Positions 10,438 to 21,506 of a stretch of DNA of 64,000 nucleotides are shown one piece after another. The stretch is from assembly GCF_010725725.1 (NCBI RefSeq), contig NZ_AP022599.1:682001-746000 (forward strand), read 5' to 3'. Origin of the DNA: Mycolicibacterium pulveris. GTDB taxonomy: Bacteria; Actinomycetota; Actinomycetes; Mycobacteriales; Mycobacteriaceae. How positions within the stretch are numbered: the stretch's first letter is position 1; each line of letters opens with the position of its first letter. Below the pieces are notes generated by a model. That model made no database searches. It worked only from the letters and a program-made list of their open reading frames with translations, and was not told the DNA's origin. A program made the position numbers and the translations under genes.

Positions 10438-11936
10438 CGTGCGTCTCCCCTGCCCAGCGCCCGGCGCAGCCAGTCGGCCATTTCGTCCCCGGCACTGCCG
10501 CGCCAACCCAGGTGCCCGTCTGGCCGGATCAGCATCGCCTCGGCGTCGCCCGTGTCGTCGCAGCGCAGTTCTACCACGTGCTCGCCGAGATGGGCGCGTG
10601 CGGTCGCGGTCAGGGCGTCGTCGTCGCGGGACAGCAGCAGCGCCCATCCCTTGCCGAGTTCGGCGTACAACCGGGTCGGTGCGGCGTCGGCGACGCGTCG
10701 ACAGGCCGTGTCGGCGACTCGGTCACCGGGTCGTGGTTTCTTTGCGCACAAACGCTTTTCGCCGAGCGGCCCGCGTCGGTAACTTACCCACAGCTGTGAG
10801 GTTCGGTACGTGACGGAGCGCTGCACCCGCGGCAGGTTGACCAACGGCACGATCACCCTGTCGCGCAGAAATCGGCCGACCGGTCCCTGGGCGATGTTGA
10901 CCTTGGCGACGGTGCTGGTGTCGCGCAGCACCTCGGTGGCCAGGGGGCGTCGCTCGGCCTGGTAGGTGTCCAGCAGCGCGGTGTCGGCGCGCCCGCCGAT
11001 TACCAGGGCCAGCTTCCAGGCGAGGTTTTCGACGTCGCCGAGCCCCGTCAGCATGCCCTGGCCACCGAACGGTGCGTGGGTGTGGGCGGCGTCGCCGGCG
11101 ATCAGCACGCGATCGCGCCGATAGGTGTCGGCGAGCCTTCGATGTACTCGGAACATCGACAGCCACTCGGTGTCGGTGACCCGCACGTCGTGGCCGGTCC
11201 GCTCTGGCAGCATGCGTTCCAGCCGGGCCAGAAGCTCGGCATCCGTCGGCTTTTCGGCCGATAGTTCGGGGTCGTAGGCGATGACGCGCCACATGTCGCC
11301 CGGCATCGGCATCGCGCCGATCATCCCGTCCGGGTGGATCCAACCGGAGGTGCCCGAGCGATCGAGGTCCCAGTCCAGCCCGACGTCGGCGAGCAGAAAG
11401 CGTTCGGAGAGTTTGACTCCGGGAAACCCGATGTCGGCGAGACGGCGCGTCGCGCTGTTCGCGCCGTCACATCCGACCAGCCAGGGGACGCGCGCATCCT
11501 CACCGGTACCCAGCGTGGCAATCACACCGGCGTCGTGCTGGCGCAGGTTCACCAGCGGGGTGTTCCACTCGATATTTCCGCCGAGCCCGGCCAGCCGGTC
11601 CCGCAGCGCGGCTTCGACTTTGGCCTGCGAGATCACCATCGGCGGTGCGGCGGTGTCCATTCCGGGGTCGCCGAAGTGCAGCCGCATCACGGGCTTGCCG
11701 GCGAGGTAGGCGGTGATCCGCATGGCGCGAACCGAGCGCTCGGGCAGGTCGCCGAGCGCGCCGAGCCGATCGAGAACCTCGGAGCCACGAGCGTGCAGGA
11801 AGTTGGCCCGTGAGGTCGTCGCCGGTCCGGCCGCCTTGTCGACGACGCGCACGCCGACTCCCTGCGACAGCAGCCCACAGGCCAGCGCCAGCCCGGCGGG
11901 CCCCGCGCCCACCACCATCACATCCGGGTGCGCCAT
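10434..11936 (-). CDS. FAD-dependent aromatic monooxygenase (PHBH/MhpA-like)
   Basis: Single-component flavin hydroxylase of 500 residues, expected to use NAD(P)H and O2 on an aromatic substrate. It shows the three family fingerprints: GAGPAG (10-15) for the FAD ADP moiety, the DG motif in VGCDGANSATRR (154-165), and GDAAHTHAPFGGQG (281-294). A thioredoxin-like C-terminal extension after about residue 390 is typical of the MhpA/PgaE group. The start is well supported by AAAGGAGGTCGG just upstream. It is divergent from the crotonase at 12019 and coupled to the downstream TetR. The substrate cannot be told from the sequence. Confidence 0.88.
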   Translation of the reverse strand: MAHPDVMVVGAGPAGLALACGLLSQGVGVRVVDKAAGPATTSRANFLHARGSEVLDRLGALGDLPERSVRAMRITAYLAGKPVMRLHFGDPGMDTAAPPMVISQAKVEAALRDRLAGLGGNIEWNTPLVNLRQHDAGVIATLGTGEDARVPWLVGCDGANSATRRLADIGFPGVKLSERFLLADVGLDWDLDRSGTSGWIHPDGMIGAMPMPGDMWRVIAYDPELSAEKPTDAELLARLERMLPERTGHDVRVTDTEWLSMFRVHRRLADTYRRDRVLIAGDAAHTHAPFGGQGMLTGLGDVENLAWKLALVIGGRADTALLDTYQAERRPLATEVLRDTSTVAKVNIAQGPVGRFLRDRVIVPLVNLPRVQRSVTYRTSQLWVSYRRGPLGEKRLCAKKPRPGDRVADTACRRVADAAPTRLYAELGKGWALLLSRDDDALTATARAHLGEHVVELRCDDTGDAEAMLIRPDGHLGWRGSAGDEMADWLRRALGRGDAR

Positions 11937-11949
11937 CCGACCTCCTTTA

Positions 11950-11968
11950 TTACGAAACGGGTCCGTAA
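11950..11968. promoter_or_regulatory. Candidate TetR operator in divergent promoter
   Basis: A 19-bp imperfect palindrome, TTACGAAACGGGTCCGTAA, has 5-bp perfect outer arms and further inner matches. It sits between the monooxygenase-TetR unit and the crotonase gene. A TATACT hexamer at 11971-11976 could be the -10 element reading towards the crotonase, so a bound repressor would cover that promoter. The link to the neighbouring TetR is inferred from position. Confidence 0.5.
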
Positions 11969-12018
11969 CGTATACTAGGGGTTATGCCGGTCGAGGTCCA
12001 GCCCGCTACGTTCATGGA

Positions 12019-12795
12019 ATGACCGCCGAACAGCTCGTCCTCGTCACCGACCACGGCCCGGTGCGCATGCTGACCATGAACCGGCCCGCTGCCCGCAACG
12101 CTCTGAGTCGCGAGTTGATTCGCGCCCTCTACGAGGCGTTGACGCGGGCCGATGCCGACGACGACGTCCGCGTCGTGGTCCTGACCGGCGCCGACCCTGC
12201 GTTCTGTGCCGGCGTGGATCTCAAGGAGGCCCAGCGCGACGGGTTGGCTTACTTCGAGGAGTTCCGGTCGCAGAGTTGTATCGCCGCGACCGCCAACATG
12301 CGCACCCCGATCATCGCCGCGATCAACGGCGCGACGTTCACCGGCGGCCTGGAGATGGCCCTCGGCTGCGACTTCCTCGTCGCGTCCGAGCGGGCGGTGT
12401 TCGCCGACACCCACGCCCGGGTCGGCATCCTGCCCGGCGGCGGGATGACGGCGCGGCTACCCCAGGTGGTCGGTTCGGCGATGGCGCGGCGGTTGTCGAT
12501 GACCGGCGAGGTGATCGATGCGGCGCGCGCCGAGCGCATCGGGTTGGTGACCGAGGTCGTCGATCACGATCGCCTGCTGGACCGTGCTGTCGAGCTCGCG
12601 GCTCAGATCGCCGAGGTGCCCGGTCCGATCATGCGCGGGCTCAAGGAGATCTACACGACCGGGGCGGCGGCGGTCATCGACCCCGCGTTGGGCGCCGAGG
12701 AGCGGATCGCGTTCGCTCAGCATCGCGACTTCGAGGGGTTGGGCGATCAGTTCCGCGCGGTGAGCGAGCGCAACAAGCGGCAGATCGAGCGCTGA
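12019..12795 (+). CDS. Enoyl-CoA hydratase/isomerase family protein, atypical active site
   Basis: Crotonase-fold protein of 258 residues. The acyl-CoA oxyanion-hole regions are present (AFCAGVDL 61-68; GATFTGGLEMALGCDF 104-119). By eye, however, the two catalytic glutamates of classical hydratases are replaced: the position in FADTHARVGILPGGG is His, and the second falls on Arg in SAMARRLSMTG. It may therefore be an isomerase, hydrolase or decarboxylase of the superfamily rather than a hydratase. I chose ATG 12019 because the longer frame extends into the divergent gene; the ribosome-binding site is weak. It is divergent from the FAD monooxygenase and may belong to the same pathway. Confidence 0.85.
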   Translation: MTAEQLVLVTDHGPVRMLTMNRPAARNALSRELIRALYEALTRADADDDVRVVVLTGADPAFCAGVDLKEAQRDGLAYFEEFRSQSCIAATANMRTPIIAAINGATFTGGLEMALGCDFLVASERAVFADTHARVGILPGGGMTARLPQVVGSAMARRLSMTGEVIDAARAERIGLVTEVVDHDRLLDRAVELAAQIAEVPGPIMRGLKEIYTTGAAAVIDPALGAEERIAFAQHRDFEGLGDQFRAVSERNKRQIER

Positions 12796-12805
12796 GTTCG
12801 ACGGT

Positions 12806-12863
12806 GAGCGTGCGTAAACTCGCGCTCGAGCCCGGCGTGTCGCCCTCAGACCCGCACGCTCGC
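12806..12863. repeat. Palindromic intergenic repeat, family A copy 1
   Basis: A 58-bp element with inverted ends GAGCGTGCG (12806-12814) and CGCACGCTC (12853-12861). It differs from the copy at 26850-26907 at 4 of 58 positions by direct comparison. It fills the gap between the convergent crotonase and LmbE-type genes, where a bidirectional transcription end would be useful. Confidence 0.85.
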
Positions 12864-12865
12864 GG

Positions 12866-13549
12866 TCAAGCCGGGGGGCGCTTGAGGATGAAGCCGACCG
12901 TGGGAGCGCCACCGAAATCAGGGTGTGGCGGGGTGGCCATTTCCACCTGCTTGCGGGCCTGCTCGAGCACGGGTGTGTCGGGGTCGAGCACGCGCAGGTA
13001 GTTCTCGTGTGCGGCCAGCGAGGCGACGGCGTGGTCAAGGTAGCCGTCGACGGATTCGCCGTGGGTCATCTCCGGTCCGTTCTCGAACAGCCAGCGCGGC
13101 GGATCGGAAAGCGAATCGTATGCCTGCGCAACGGCTTTCGCGAACTCGATGTGATCGCGCTGGTTCGGGGCGCCCGGCCCCCACTCCGGGCCGCTGTAGA
13201 TGGTGACCACCACGTCGGGTTTGACGCGGGTGATCGTGTCGACGATCGTGGCGCGCAGCGCCGGGGTGTTGCGGATCTCGCTGTCGGGAGAAGCCCAGAA
13301 CTCCACCTCCTCGACGCCGACGATCGCCGCGGAGCGCCGCTGCTCGATCTCGCGCAGCGGGCCGGCCTGTTCGGGCATCATCCCGGCGATGCCCTGCTCG
13401 CCGCGGGAGGCCAGCGCGTAGTGCACCGTCTTGCCCTGCGACGTCCACTTGGCGACCGCCGCGCCGATGCCGTACTCGGGATCATCGGGGTGCGGCACCA
13501 GGACCAGGCAGCTACGCCAATCACGGGGAAACGGCTCGACTGCAGACAC
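12866..13549 (-). CDS. LmbE/PIG-L family deacetylase
   Basis: Predicted zinc-dependent N-deacetylase of 227 residues, in the superfamily of MshB and Mca, which act on GlcNAc-type or mycothiol-type amides. Visible metal and catalytic residues are HPDDPE (H20, D22, D23) and His133 in NQRDHIEF. The start is taken as GTG 13549; upstream sequence in the open frame is low-quality and overlaps the TetR gene, whose stop lies only 4 bp away. It therefore forms a TetR-deacetylase operon, divergent from the phosphotransferase-like pair. The substrate is unknown; MshB and Mca themselves are expected elsewhere in the genome. Confidence 0.85.
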   Translation of the reverse strand: MSAVEPFPRDWRSCLVLVPHPDDPEYGIGAAVAKWTSQGKTVHYALASRGEQGIAGMMPEQAGPLREIEQRRSAAIVGVEEVEFWASPDSEIRNTPALRATIVDTITRVKPDVVVTIYSGPEWGPGAPNQRDHIEFAKAVAQAYDSLSDPPRWLFENGPEMTHGESVDGYLDHAVASLAAHENYLRVLDPDTPVLEQARKQVEMATPPHPDFGGAPTVGFILKRPPA

Positions 13550-13553
13550 CGTC

Positions 13554-15337
<1,784 letters not shown>

Positions 15338-15338
<1 letters not shown>

Positions 15339-16450
15339 TGCTCGGACCGATCGACGAATTCCCCGTCCACCAGATCCCACAGCCGATCGCCTGGCCGGGG
15401 TCCTCGGACCGCAACTTCTATGACCGCTCGTACCTCAACGCCCACGACCGCACCGGTGACATCTTCCTGATCACCGGGATCGGCTACTACCCCAACCTCG
15501 GGGTGAAGGACGCCTTCGTGCTGATACGTCGGGCCGACGTCCAGACGGCCGTGCATCTGTCCGACGGTATCGACTCCGACCGGCTCAACCAGCACGTGAT
15601 GGGCTACCGCGTCGAGGTCACCGAACCACTCAACAAGCTGCGGGTGGTGATGGAGGAGACCGAGGGCATCGCCGTCGACCTGACATGGGAGGGGTTGTTC
15701 CCCGTCGTGCAGGAACAACGGCATGTGCTGCGCACCGGCACCAGGATCACGCTGGACGCGCAGCGGTTCGCGCAGGTCGGCCGGTGGAGCGGGGTCATCG
15801 CGATCGACGGCGAGGAGATCACCGTCGATCCCTCGACGTGGATCGGCACCCGCGACCGCTCGTGGGGCATCCGCCCGATCGGAGAACCCGAGCCTCCTGG
15901 GCGCCCGGCAGATCCGCCGTTCGAGGGCATGTGGTGGCTGTATGTGCCGATGGCGTTCGACGACTTCGGGATCGTGCTCATCATCCAGGAGGAGCCCACC
16001 GGTTTCCGCAGCCTCAACGACTGCACGCGGGTGTGGCGCGACGGCCGGGTCGAGCAGCTCGGCTGGCCGCGGGTGAAGATCCACTACACCTCCGGCACGC
16101 GAATTCCACACGGCGCCACCATCGAAGCCACCACACCCGCGGGCGACCCGGTGCTGTTCGAGGTCGAGTCCAAGCTGGCGGTGCCCATCCACATCGGCGG
16201 CGGGTACGGCGGGGATTCGGACTGGCTGCACGGCATGTGGAAGGGCGAGAAGTTCACCGAGCGGCTCACCTACGACATGGCCGACCCGTCGGTCAACGGC
16301 CGCAGCATGTTCGGCGTGATCGACCATGTCGGGCGCGCGGTGTGCACGGAAGGCGGCAAGTCGGCAGAAGGGTGGGGGCTGTTCGAGCACGGCGCGCTGG
16401 GCCGCCACGACCCGTCGGGCTTCGCCGACTGGTTCACCGTCGCACCGTAA
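15338..16450 (+). CDS. Conserved actinobacterial protein (Rv3169-like), function unknown
   Basis: Soluble 370-residue protein without a signal peptide or membrane segment. I recognise it by recalled synteny as the partner of the Rv3168-like kinase (Rv3169 has nearly the same length), not by a catalytic motif. It is rich in aromatic residues and beta-type stretches, with conserved-looking segments GTRDRSWGIRPIGEPEPPGR and FEGMWWLYVPMAFDDFG, suggesting a lipocalin-like or hydroxysteroid-type beta fold, which is only a guess. GGAGGAGAGG lies just upstream and overlaps the kinase end. It converges on the Baeyer-Villiger gene through the hairpin at 16454-16506. Confidence 0.8.
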
Positions 16451-16453
16451 TCA

Positions 16454-16506
16454 GCGATTTCGGCGCGCTGATGGACGCTGACGGGCCATAAGCGCGCCGA
16501 AATCGC
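16454..16506. terminator. Perfect 16-bp inverted repeat between convergent genes
   Basis: Arms GCGATTTCGGCGCGCT (16454-16469) and AGCGCGCCGAAATCGC (16491-16506) are exact reverse complements separated by 21 bp. They lie between convergent stops at 16450 and 16510. There is no strong T-run, so it is either a factor-assisted bidirectional terminator or a mobile palindromic repeat. The core CGCCGAAATCGC also occurs in the family B repeat at 22515-22572. Confidence 0.75.
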
Positions 16507-16509
16507 AGA

Positions 16510-18024
16510 TCAGCTGGCCGTCGCCTGTGGGACGCTGACCCTGCCGAACACCATCGACTCCTCGATCCGGTCGAAGCGGTGATCGATGGCGTCCAGCACG
16601 TAGTTGTGCCGCACGTTCCATGGCCGCTCGGTACCCGACTTCGGTAGCGCGTGGGCCGCGCGGTGCACGTAGCCGGCGTTGATGTTCCACGCCGGCTTCT
16701 CACCCATCGGGCGCTCACCGAGATGCGGATGGGCGTGCGTGTAGCCGTTCGCGTCCATGTAGGAGATCAGCTTGGCGAACGCGCGGGCGGTCAGGTCGGC
16801 GCGCAGCGTCCACGAGGCGTTGATGTAACCGACGCACCAGGCCAGGTTCGGCACATCTTCGAGCATGTGCTCTTTGTAGACGAACCGGTCCTGCGGCTTG
16901 AACTCCTCGCCGTCGATGCTCAACGCGACCCCGCCGAGCGCCTGCAGTTGGATGCCCGTCGCGGTGATGATCACGTCGGCGTCGATGCGCTCCCCCGACC
17001 GCAGCACGACGCCCTCGGCGTCGATGTGGTCGATGTGGTCGGTCACCACGTCCAGGCGGCCCTCACCGATCACCTTGTAGAAGTCGTAGTCCAGCATCGC
17101 GCACAACCGCTGGTCCCACGGGTCGTAGCGGGGGTTGAAGTGCACGTCGACCGGATAGCCTTCCGGCAGGTTCTGGATGGCCTTGCTGCGGATGAAACGC
17201 CTGGCGAGCTTCGGCGCCACCCGGGCGAAGCCGTAGACGAAGACCGTGAACAACGTGTTGTAGAAGCGGGCGACGTGGTAGCCGATCCGGCCGGGCAGCA
17301 CCTTGCGGATCGCCTGCACGACGGGGTTGATCCGCTGGGTCGACAGCATGTAGGTCGGCGAGCGCTGCAGCATGGTGACATGACCGGCCTTCTCGGTCAG
17401 CGTCGGGATCATGCTGACCGCCGTTGCGCCGCTGCCGATCACCACGATCCGCTTGCCCTCGTAGTCCAGCGACTCCGGCCAGTGCTGCGGATGCACCACC
17501 TCGCCGGAGAACTCGTCGAGCCCGGGGAATTCCGGCTGGTAGGGCTCGTCGTAGTCGTAGTAGCCGGTGCCGAAGAACAGGAACCGCGCCCGAAAGGTCT
17601 TGGGCTTGCCCTCCTGCTCGGCCTGCACCGTCCACGTGTCGGTGGTCGAATCCCAATCCGCCGACAGGACATGGGTGTTGAACTGGATGTGCTTGTCGAT
17701 GCCGTGCTTTTCGGCCGTCTGAACCAGGTAGTCGCGGATGTCGGGACCGTCGGCGACGTTCTCCGGGCGGGTCCACGGCTCGAAGGGGTAGCTCAGCGTG
17801 AAAATGTCGCTGTCGGAGCGGATCCCCGGATATCGGTGCAGGTCCCAGGTCCCGCCGATGCGGGCCCGCCGTTCCAGCACGGTGTAGGAGGTGTTCGGGT
17901 TCTTCTCCTGCACGCGGTACGCCGCACCGATCCCCGAAATTCCCGCGCCGATGATCAGCACGTCGGAGTAATCAGTCAGCTCGGCGGCGGCCTGTCCCTC
18001 GCTCGAGCGCCCATTGCCACTCAT
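16510..18024 (-). CDS. Baeyer-Villiger flavin monooxygenase (EthA/MymA-like)
   Basis: NADPH- and FAD-dependent monooxygenase of 504 residues that would insert oxygen next to a ketone. It has the FAD Rossmann motif GAGISGIG (26-33), the NADPH motif GSGATA (197-202), and between them FSGEVVHPQHW (172-182), which fits the Baeyer-Villiger fingerprint FxGxxxHxxxW. Sequence texture (RYPGIRSDSD, HWPESLDYEGK, NPWDQRL-like segment) matches the EthA/MymA group that activates thioamide prodrugs in M. tuberculosis. I do not see an adjacent EthR-type repressor. GGGAGG precedes the ATG. The gene is inserted between Rv3169-like and aofH relative to my memory of H37Rv. Confidence 0.9.
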   Translation of the reverse strand: MSGNGRSSEGQAAAELTDYSDVLIIGAGISGIGAAYRVQEKNPNTSYTVLERRARIGGTWDLHRYPGIRSDSDIFTLSYPFEPWTRPENVADGPDIRDYLVQTAEKHGIDKHIQFNTHVLSADWDSTTDTWTVQAEQEGKPKTFRARFLFFGTGYYDYDEPYQPEFPGLDEFSGEVVHPQHWPESLDYEGKRIVVIGSGATAVSMIPTLTEKAGHVTMLQRSPTYMLSTQRINPVVQAIRKVLPGRIGYHVARFYNTLFTVFVYGFARVAPKLARRFIRSKAIQNLPEGYPVDVHFNPRYDPWDQRLCAMLDYDFYKVIGEGRLDVVTDHIDHIDAEGVVLRSGERIDADVIITATGIQLQALGGVALSIDGEEFKPQDRFVYKEHMLEDVPNLAWCVGYINASWTLRADLTARAFAKLISYMDANGYTHAHPHLGERPMGEKPAWNINAGYVHRAAHALPKSGTERPWNVRHNYVLDAIDHRFDRIEESMVFGRVSVPQATAS

Positions 18025-18063
18025 CGCAACCTCCCTTGGTCCTGCTGAGTACCAAGATATGTG

Positions 18064-19047
18064 TCAGCGGCCCAACGCGTCGACGATCTCGGCCAACGCC
18101 GAGGTCGCGATGGGTCCGGGCTGGTAGAGGCAGACCCGATCCGATACACCGGCCACGCGGTCGCGGATGTGCGCGGCGATCTGCGCGGGGCTGCCACAGG
18201 CGACGATGGTGTGCAGCATCTCGTCGTCGATCAACCCGCCCATCTCCTGCCAGCGGCCCTGCTTGGACAGCGCGTTGAGTTCCGGCTGCAACTCGCCCCA
18301 GCCGTGCACCTCCAGGACCGGGCGGTATGCCGGGGTGGACCCGTAGAAGGCCAGCAGCCGGCGCGCCGCCGCGTGGTCGTCGCTGCCCACCGACACGATG
18401 ATCTCCGGGACGACGGCGAAGTCCTCGGCGCGGCGGCCCGCCACCGCCAGCCCCTCGCGCACCGCCGGCAGCGTCACCTCGTGTAAGAAGCGCTTCGAGC
18501 CGAACGGCATCACCAACAGGCCGTCGGCGACTTCGGCGGTGGCTCGGGTCAGCCGCGGACCCAGCGCGCCCAGATAGATCGGCGGCGGGCCGTACGGGTT
18601 GGGGCCCGGGTTGAAGGTCGGCGTCATCAGGGTGTGCCGGTAGAACTCCCCGCGAAAGTCCAGCCGCCGCCCGGTGCCCCAGGTGTCGAACACCGCCCGC
18701 AGTGCGCCGACCATCTCCTTCATCCGCGCCACCGGCCGGTCGAAGGCGGCGCCGTAGCGCTTCTCGACCTGAGCGCGCACCTGCGTGCCCAGGCCGAGGA
18801 TGAAGCGCCCCTGTGCGAGCAGCTGCATGTCATTGGCCTGGTGCGCGAGCTGAACGGGGTTGCGCGGGAACGCGATCGCCACATTGGTCATCAGGTCCAG
18901 GCCGGGCACCGTGGACGCCAGCGTCAACGGCGCGAACACGTCGTGTGGCCCCTCGAAGGTGAAGACACCGCTGGCTCCGGCCTCACGCAGGGCGGTCGCC
19001 CGCTCGATCGCATCCGTTGGGCCGAACAGCGCTGTCATCACCTTCAC
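18064..19047 (-). CDS. LLM-class F420-dependent oxidoreductase
   Basis: Luciferase-like TIM-barrel oxidoreductase of 327 residues, in mycobacteria usually dependent on F420H2. Family features are the N-terminal KVMTALFG strand, GRFILGLGTQVRAQVEKRYG around residues 87-106, and PPIYLGALGPRLTRATAEVADGLL (cofactor phosphate region). GTG 19047 is the best start; ATG 19038 is possible. The divergent aofH GTG begins 20 bp away, so the two promoters must overlap each other's coding sequence or produce leaderless transcripts. It probably works with the adjacent monooxygenase, but the substrate is unknown. Confidence 0.86.
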   Translation of the reverse strand: MKVMTALFGPTDAIERATALREAGASGVFTFEGPHDVFAPLTLASTVPGLDLMTNVAIAFPRNPVQLAHQANDMQLLAQGRFILGLGTQVRAQVEKRYGAAFDRPVARMKEMVGALRAVFDTWGTGRRLDFRGEFYRHTLMTPTFNPGPNPYGPPPIYLGALGPRLTRATAEVADGLLVMPFGSKRFLHEVTLPAVREGLAVAGRRAEDFAVVPEIIVSVGSDDHAAARRLLAFYGSTPAYRPVLEVHGWGELQPELNALSKQGRWQEMGGLIDDEMLHTIVACGSPAQIAAHIRDRVAGVSDRVCLYQPGPIATSALAEIVDALGR

Positions 19048-19066
19048 GGCGTGAGAGCCTAATCGG

Positions 19067-20428
19067 GTGACTATCCCCGCCCTGCCCGCCGCCACCGATG
19101 TGGTGGTGGTCGGCGCCGGGTTCGCGGGGCTGACCGCGGCCCGCGAGCTGACCCGACTCGGGCACGACGTGCTGGTTCTCGAGGGCCGCGACCGCGTCGG
19201 AGGCCGGTCGATGACCGCGACGATCGCCGGTGTCCCCGTGGACCTCGGTGCGACGTTCGTCGGCCCGACGCAAGACTCCGTCGTCGCGCTCGCCGAAGAA
19301 CTCGGCTGCCCGACCGAGCCGACCTACGTGCGCGGCAAGAACCTGATCCACTGGCGCGGCCGGGTGCGGTCGTACCGCAGCACGATTCCCCGGCTGTCGA
19401 TCATCGAACTGCTCGACGTGTCGCGCATCCAGTGGCGGTTCGACCGCGCCTGCCGCCGGGTGCCGGTCGAGGAACCGTGGGCCTCACCCATCGCCGACAT
19501 CCTGGACCACAAAACCCTCGACGAGTGGCTGCGCCACGTTCGCGCGAGCGCGTCCACCCGGGACCTGATGGCGATCATGTCGCGGGTGACGTGGGGAGCC
19601 GAACCCGACGAAGTCTCGATGTTGCACGCCGCGCGTTACGTCAAGGCCGCGGGCGGTATCGGCCGCATGCTCGACGTCGAGGGCGGCGCCCAGCAGGACC
19701 GCTTCCCCGGCGGCACCCAGCAGATCGCGCTGCGGATGGCCGAGGAACTGGGTTCACGGGTGGTGCTGGACGCCGCGGTGCGCCGCATCGAACGCCATCC
19801 CGACGGCACGCTGACCGTGAGTTGCGACCGCGGTGACGTCTCGGCGAAAGCCGTCGTCGTGGCTGTCCCGCCCGCGCACCGGGCCGGTATCGAGTTCCTG
19901 CCCGATCTTCCGCCCGAGCAGGGCAAGTTGGTGAACCATTGGCCCCAAGGCAATCTCAGCAAAGCCTATGTCGCCTACGAGACGCCGTTCTGGCGGGCCA
20001 ACGGCTGCTCGGGTGAGGCGCTGTCCGACGAGGGCCCTGTCTTCATCACGTTCGACGTGAGCCCGAGCGACGACGGCCCCGGAATTCTGTTGGGGTTCAC
20101 CGACGCCCGCACGTTCGACGCGCTGCCCGCCGCGCAACGCCGGGAGCGTGCGGTGGCCGGTTTCACGACGTTGTTCGGCAAGAAGGCCGCCAACCCGATC
20201 GATTATCTCGACCACCGTTGGAGCGCAGAGCAATTCGCTCCTGGCGGTCCGACGGCGGCGGTACCGACCGGATCGTGGACAACCTACGGTCCGTGGCTGC
20301 GCAAGCCGGTCGACAACATCTTCTGGGCAGGCACCGAAACCGCCGACCAGTGGACCGGGTTCCTCGACGGGGCGGTGCGGTCGGGTCAGCGGGCCGCTGA
20401 TGAGGTGCACCGCGCGCTGACGCGCTAG
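19067..20428 (+). CDS. aofH: Flavin-containing amine oxidase
   Basis: Flavoprotein of 453 residues in the monoamine oxidase family, oxidising an amine to imine with release of H2O2. It has the FAD motif GAGFAG (16-21), the RVGGRS signature (43-48), and the C-terminal [20 protein letters not shown] that closes the flavin site. No cysteine sits at the position used for covalent FAD in human MAO, so FAD should be non-covalent. Synteny and length match AofH (Rv3170). Its TAG and the TAG of the convergent hpx gene share the same CTAG at 20425-20428. Confidence 0.88.
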   Translation: MTIPALPAATDVVVVGAGFAGLTAARELTRLGHDVLVLEGRDRVGGRSMTATIAGVPVDLGATFVGPTQDSVVALAEELGCPTEPTYVRGKNLIHWRGRVRSYRSTIPRLSIIELLDVSRIQWRFDRACRRVPVEEPWASPIADILDHKTLDEWLRHVRASASTRDLMAIMSRVTWGAEPDEVSMLHAARYVKAAGGIGRMLDVEGGAQQDRFPGGTQQIALRMAEELGSRVVLDAAVRRIERHPDGTLTVSCDRGDVSAKAVVVAVPPAHRAGIEFLPDLPPEQGKLVNHWPQGNLSKAYVAYETPFWRANGCSGEALSDEGPVFITFDVSPSDDGPGILLGFTDARTFDALPAAQRRERAVAGFTTLFGKKAANPIDYLDHRWSAEQFAPGGPTAAVPTGSWTTYGPWLRKPVDNIFWAGTETADQWTGFLDGAVRSGQRAADEVHRALTR

Positions 20429-21393
20429 GAGGTGACCCGGCGGGCCGGGCGGACCGACTCGACCAGCTGACGCAGGTGTTTGTTGACCTCGTCGGGACGT
20501 TCCAGGATCGCGCAGTGCCCGCCGGTCAGCTCGACGTATTGGGCGAGGTTGGGCACCTCCTCGGCGATGCGACGAGCCGAGGTGACCGGCAGCAGCCGAT
20601 CCTTCTCGCTGCCTATCACCAGCGTCGGCACGACAAGGTTGTTGAGCCCGATGTGCTGCGGACCGAGGTGGTCGACGAGCGTGCGGGCCCAGCCGCCGCG
20701 GCCTGCGGGAGGCGTGGAGGCGAACAACTCGTGCACGAACGCCGCGATCGCGGGATCGGCGTCGCGGCCCACCGCCAGCATCGACAGGAAGCGCTGGTTC
20801 GGGCCGTAGATGACACGCGGCACCGGCGTCGCGCCGAATGTCTTGAGCAGCGTTCCCGCCGCGCGTACCCGCACGCCCGCAAGCGCCGGGGGCACCGGCA
20901 GCAACTGCACGTCGCGCAGCAGGTCACCGGTGGTGGTGTTGATCAGCGCCACCGCGGCCACGCGCTCGGGCACCCGGTCGGGATGACGCTCGGCCCAGGA
21001 GGTGATCGCGATGCCGCCCATCGAGTGGCCCGCGACCACCGCGCGTTCGCCGGGGGCCACCGTCGCATCGAGGACCGAGTCGAGGTCGGCAGCGAGGTGG
21101 TCGAGGCTGTAGCCGTCATGGCGCGGGGGAACTCCGCTGCGACCGTGGCCGCGGTGGTCGTAGGCGATCACCCGGTAGTCGCGGGACAGATCGGTGATCT
21201 GGTGGGCCCACACGCGGATGGCGCAGGTGATGCCGTGTGCGAGCACGATCGGCTGGCCGTGGTCGGGACCGAAGACCTCCGCGTGCAGCCGGGTGCCGTC
21301 CGCCGAGCGGACGGTGACCGGCCGTCCCGGCCGTAGTTCGTGGGCGGGGGCGAACGCCGGACCCCGCCTGACGGCGGTTTGACCACGTCTCAT
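20425..21393 (-). CDS. hpx: Alpha/beta hydrolase (haloperoxidase-type)
   Basis: Alpha/beta-hydrolase of 322 residues. The nucleophile elbow is GHSMGG (Ser124), the oxyanion strand [12 protein letters not shown], and the likely catalytic histidine is in [16 protein letters not shown] near the C-terminus. The position next to aofH matches hpx (Rv3171c), annotated as a non-heme haloperoxidase; such names often denote esterases with perhydrolase activity. I chose ATG 21393, preceded by GGAG, over a TTG 24 bp upstream. The stop is shared with aofH in a CTAG. Confidence 0.82.
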   Translation of the reverse strand: MRRGQTAVRRGPAFAPAHELRPGRPVTVRSADGTRLHAEVFGPDHGQPIVLAHGITCAIRVWAHQITDLSRDYRVIAYDHRGHGRSGVPPRHDGYSLDHLAADLDSVLDATVAPGERAVVAGHSMGGIAITSWAERHPDRVPERVAAVALINTTTGDLLRDVQLLPVPPALAGVRVRAAGTLLKTFGATPVPRVIYGPNQRFLSMLAVGRDADPAIAAFVHELFASTPPAGRGGWARTLVDHLGPQHIGLNNLVVPTLVIGSEKDRLLPVTSARRIAEEVPNLAQYVELTGGHCAILERPDEVNKHLRQLVESVRPARRVTS

Positions 21394-21417
21394 CAGCACT
21401 CCGATCGAACTCGGCAA

Positions 21418-21506
21418 CGTTGCCGCATAAGTTAGCTTATCTTCCCGTCCGGGTCGGCGGTGGGACCGGCTCGCCCGACGCAGGGCGCCGCGGCTGACGG
21501 GGTTAA
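21418..21506. promoter_or_regulatory. Divergent promoter region hpx / quinone oxidoreductase
   Basis: An unusually AT-rich patch in a GC-rich gap holds the inverted repeat ATAAG-N4-CTTAT (21427-21440). TAnnnT hexamers suitable as -10 elements occur on both strands (for example TAACTT on the minus strand). It may be a small operator or simply overlapping promoters. Confidence 0.35.

Noticed and set aside
16651..18048. 465-codon open frame antisense to the Baeyer-Villiger monooxygenase
   Set aside because: The opposite strand has FAD, NADPH and Baeyer-Villiger motifs in order; the antisense product has none.
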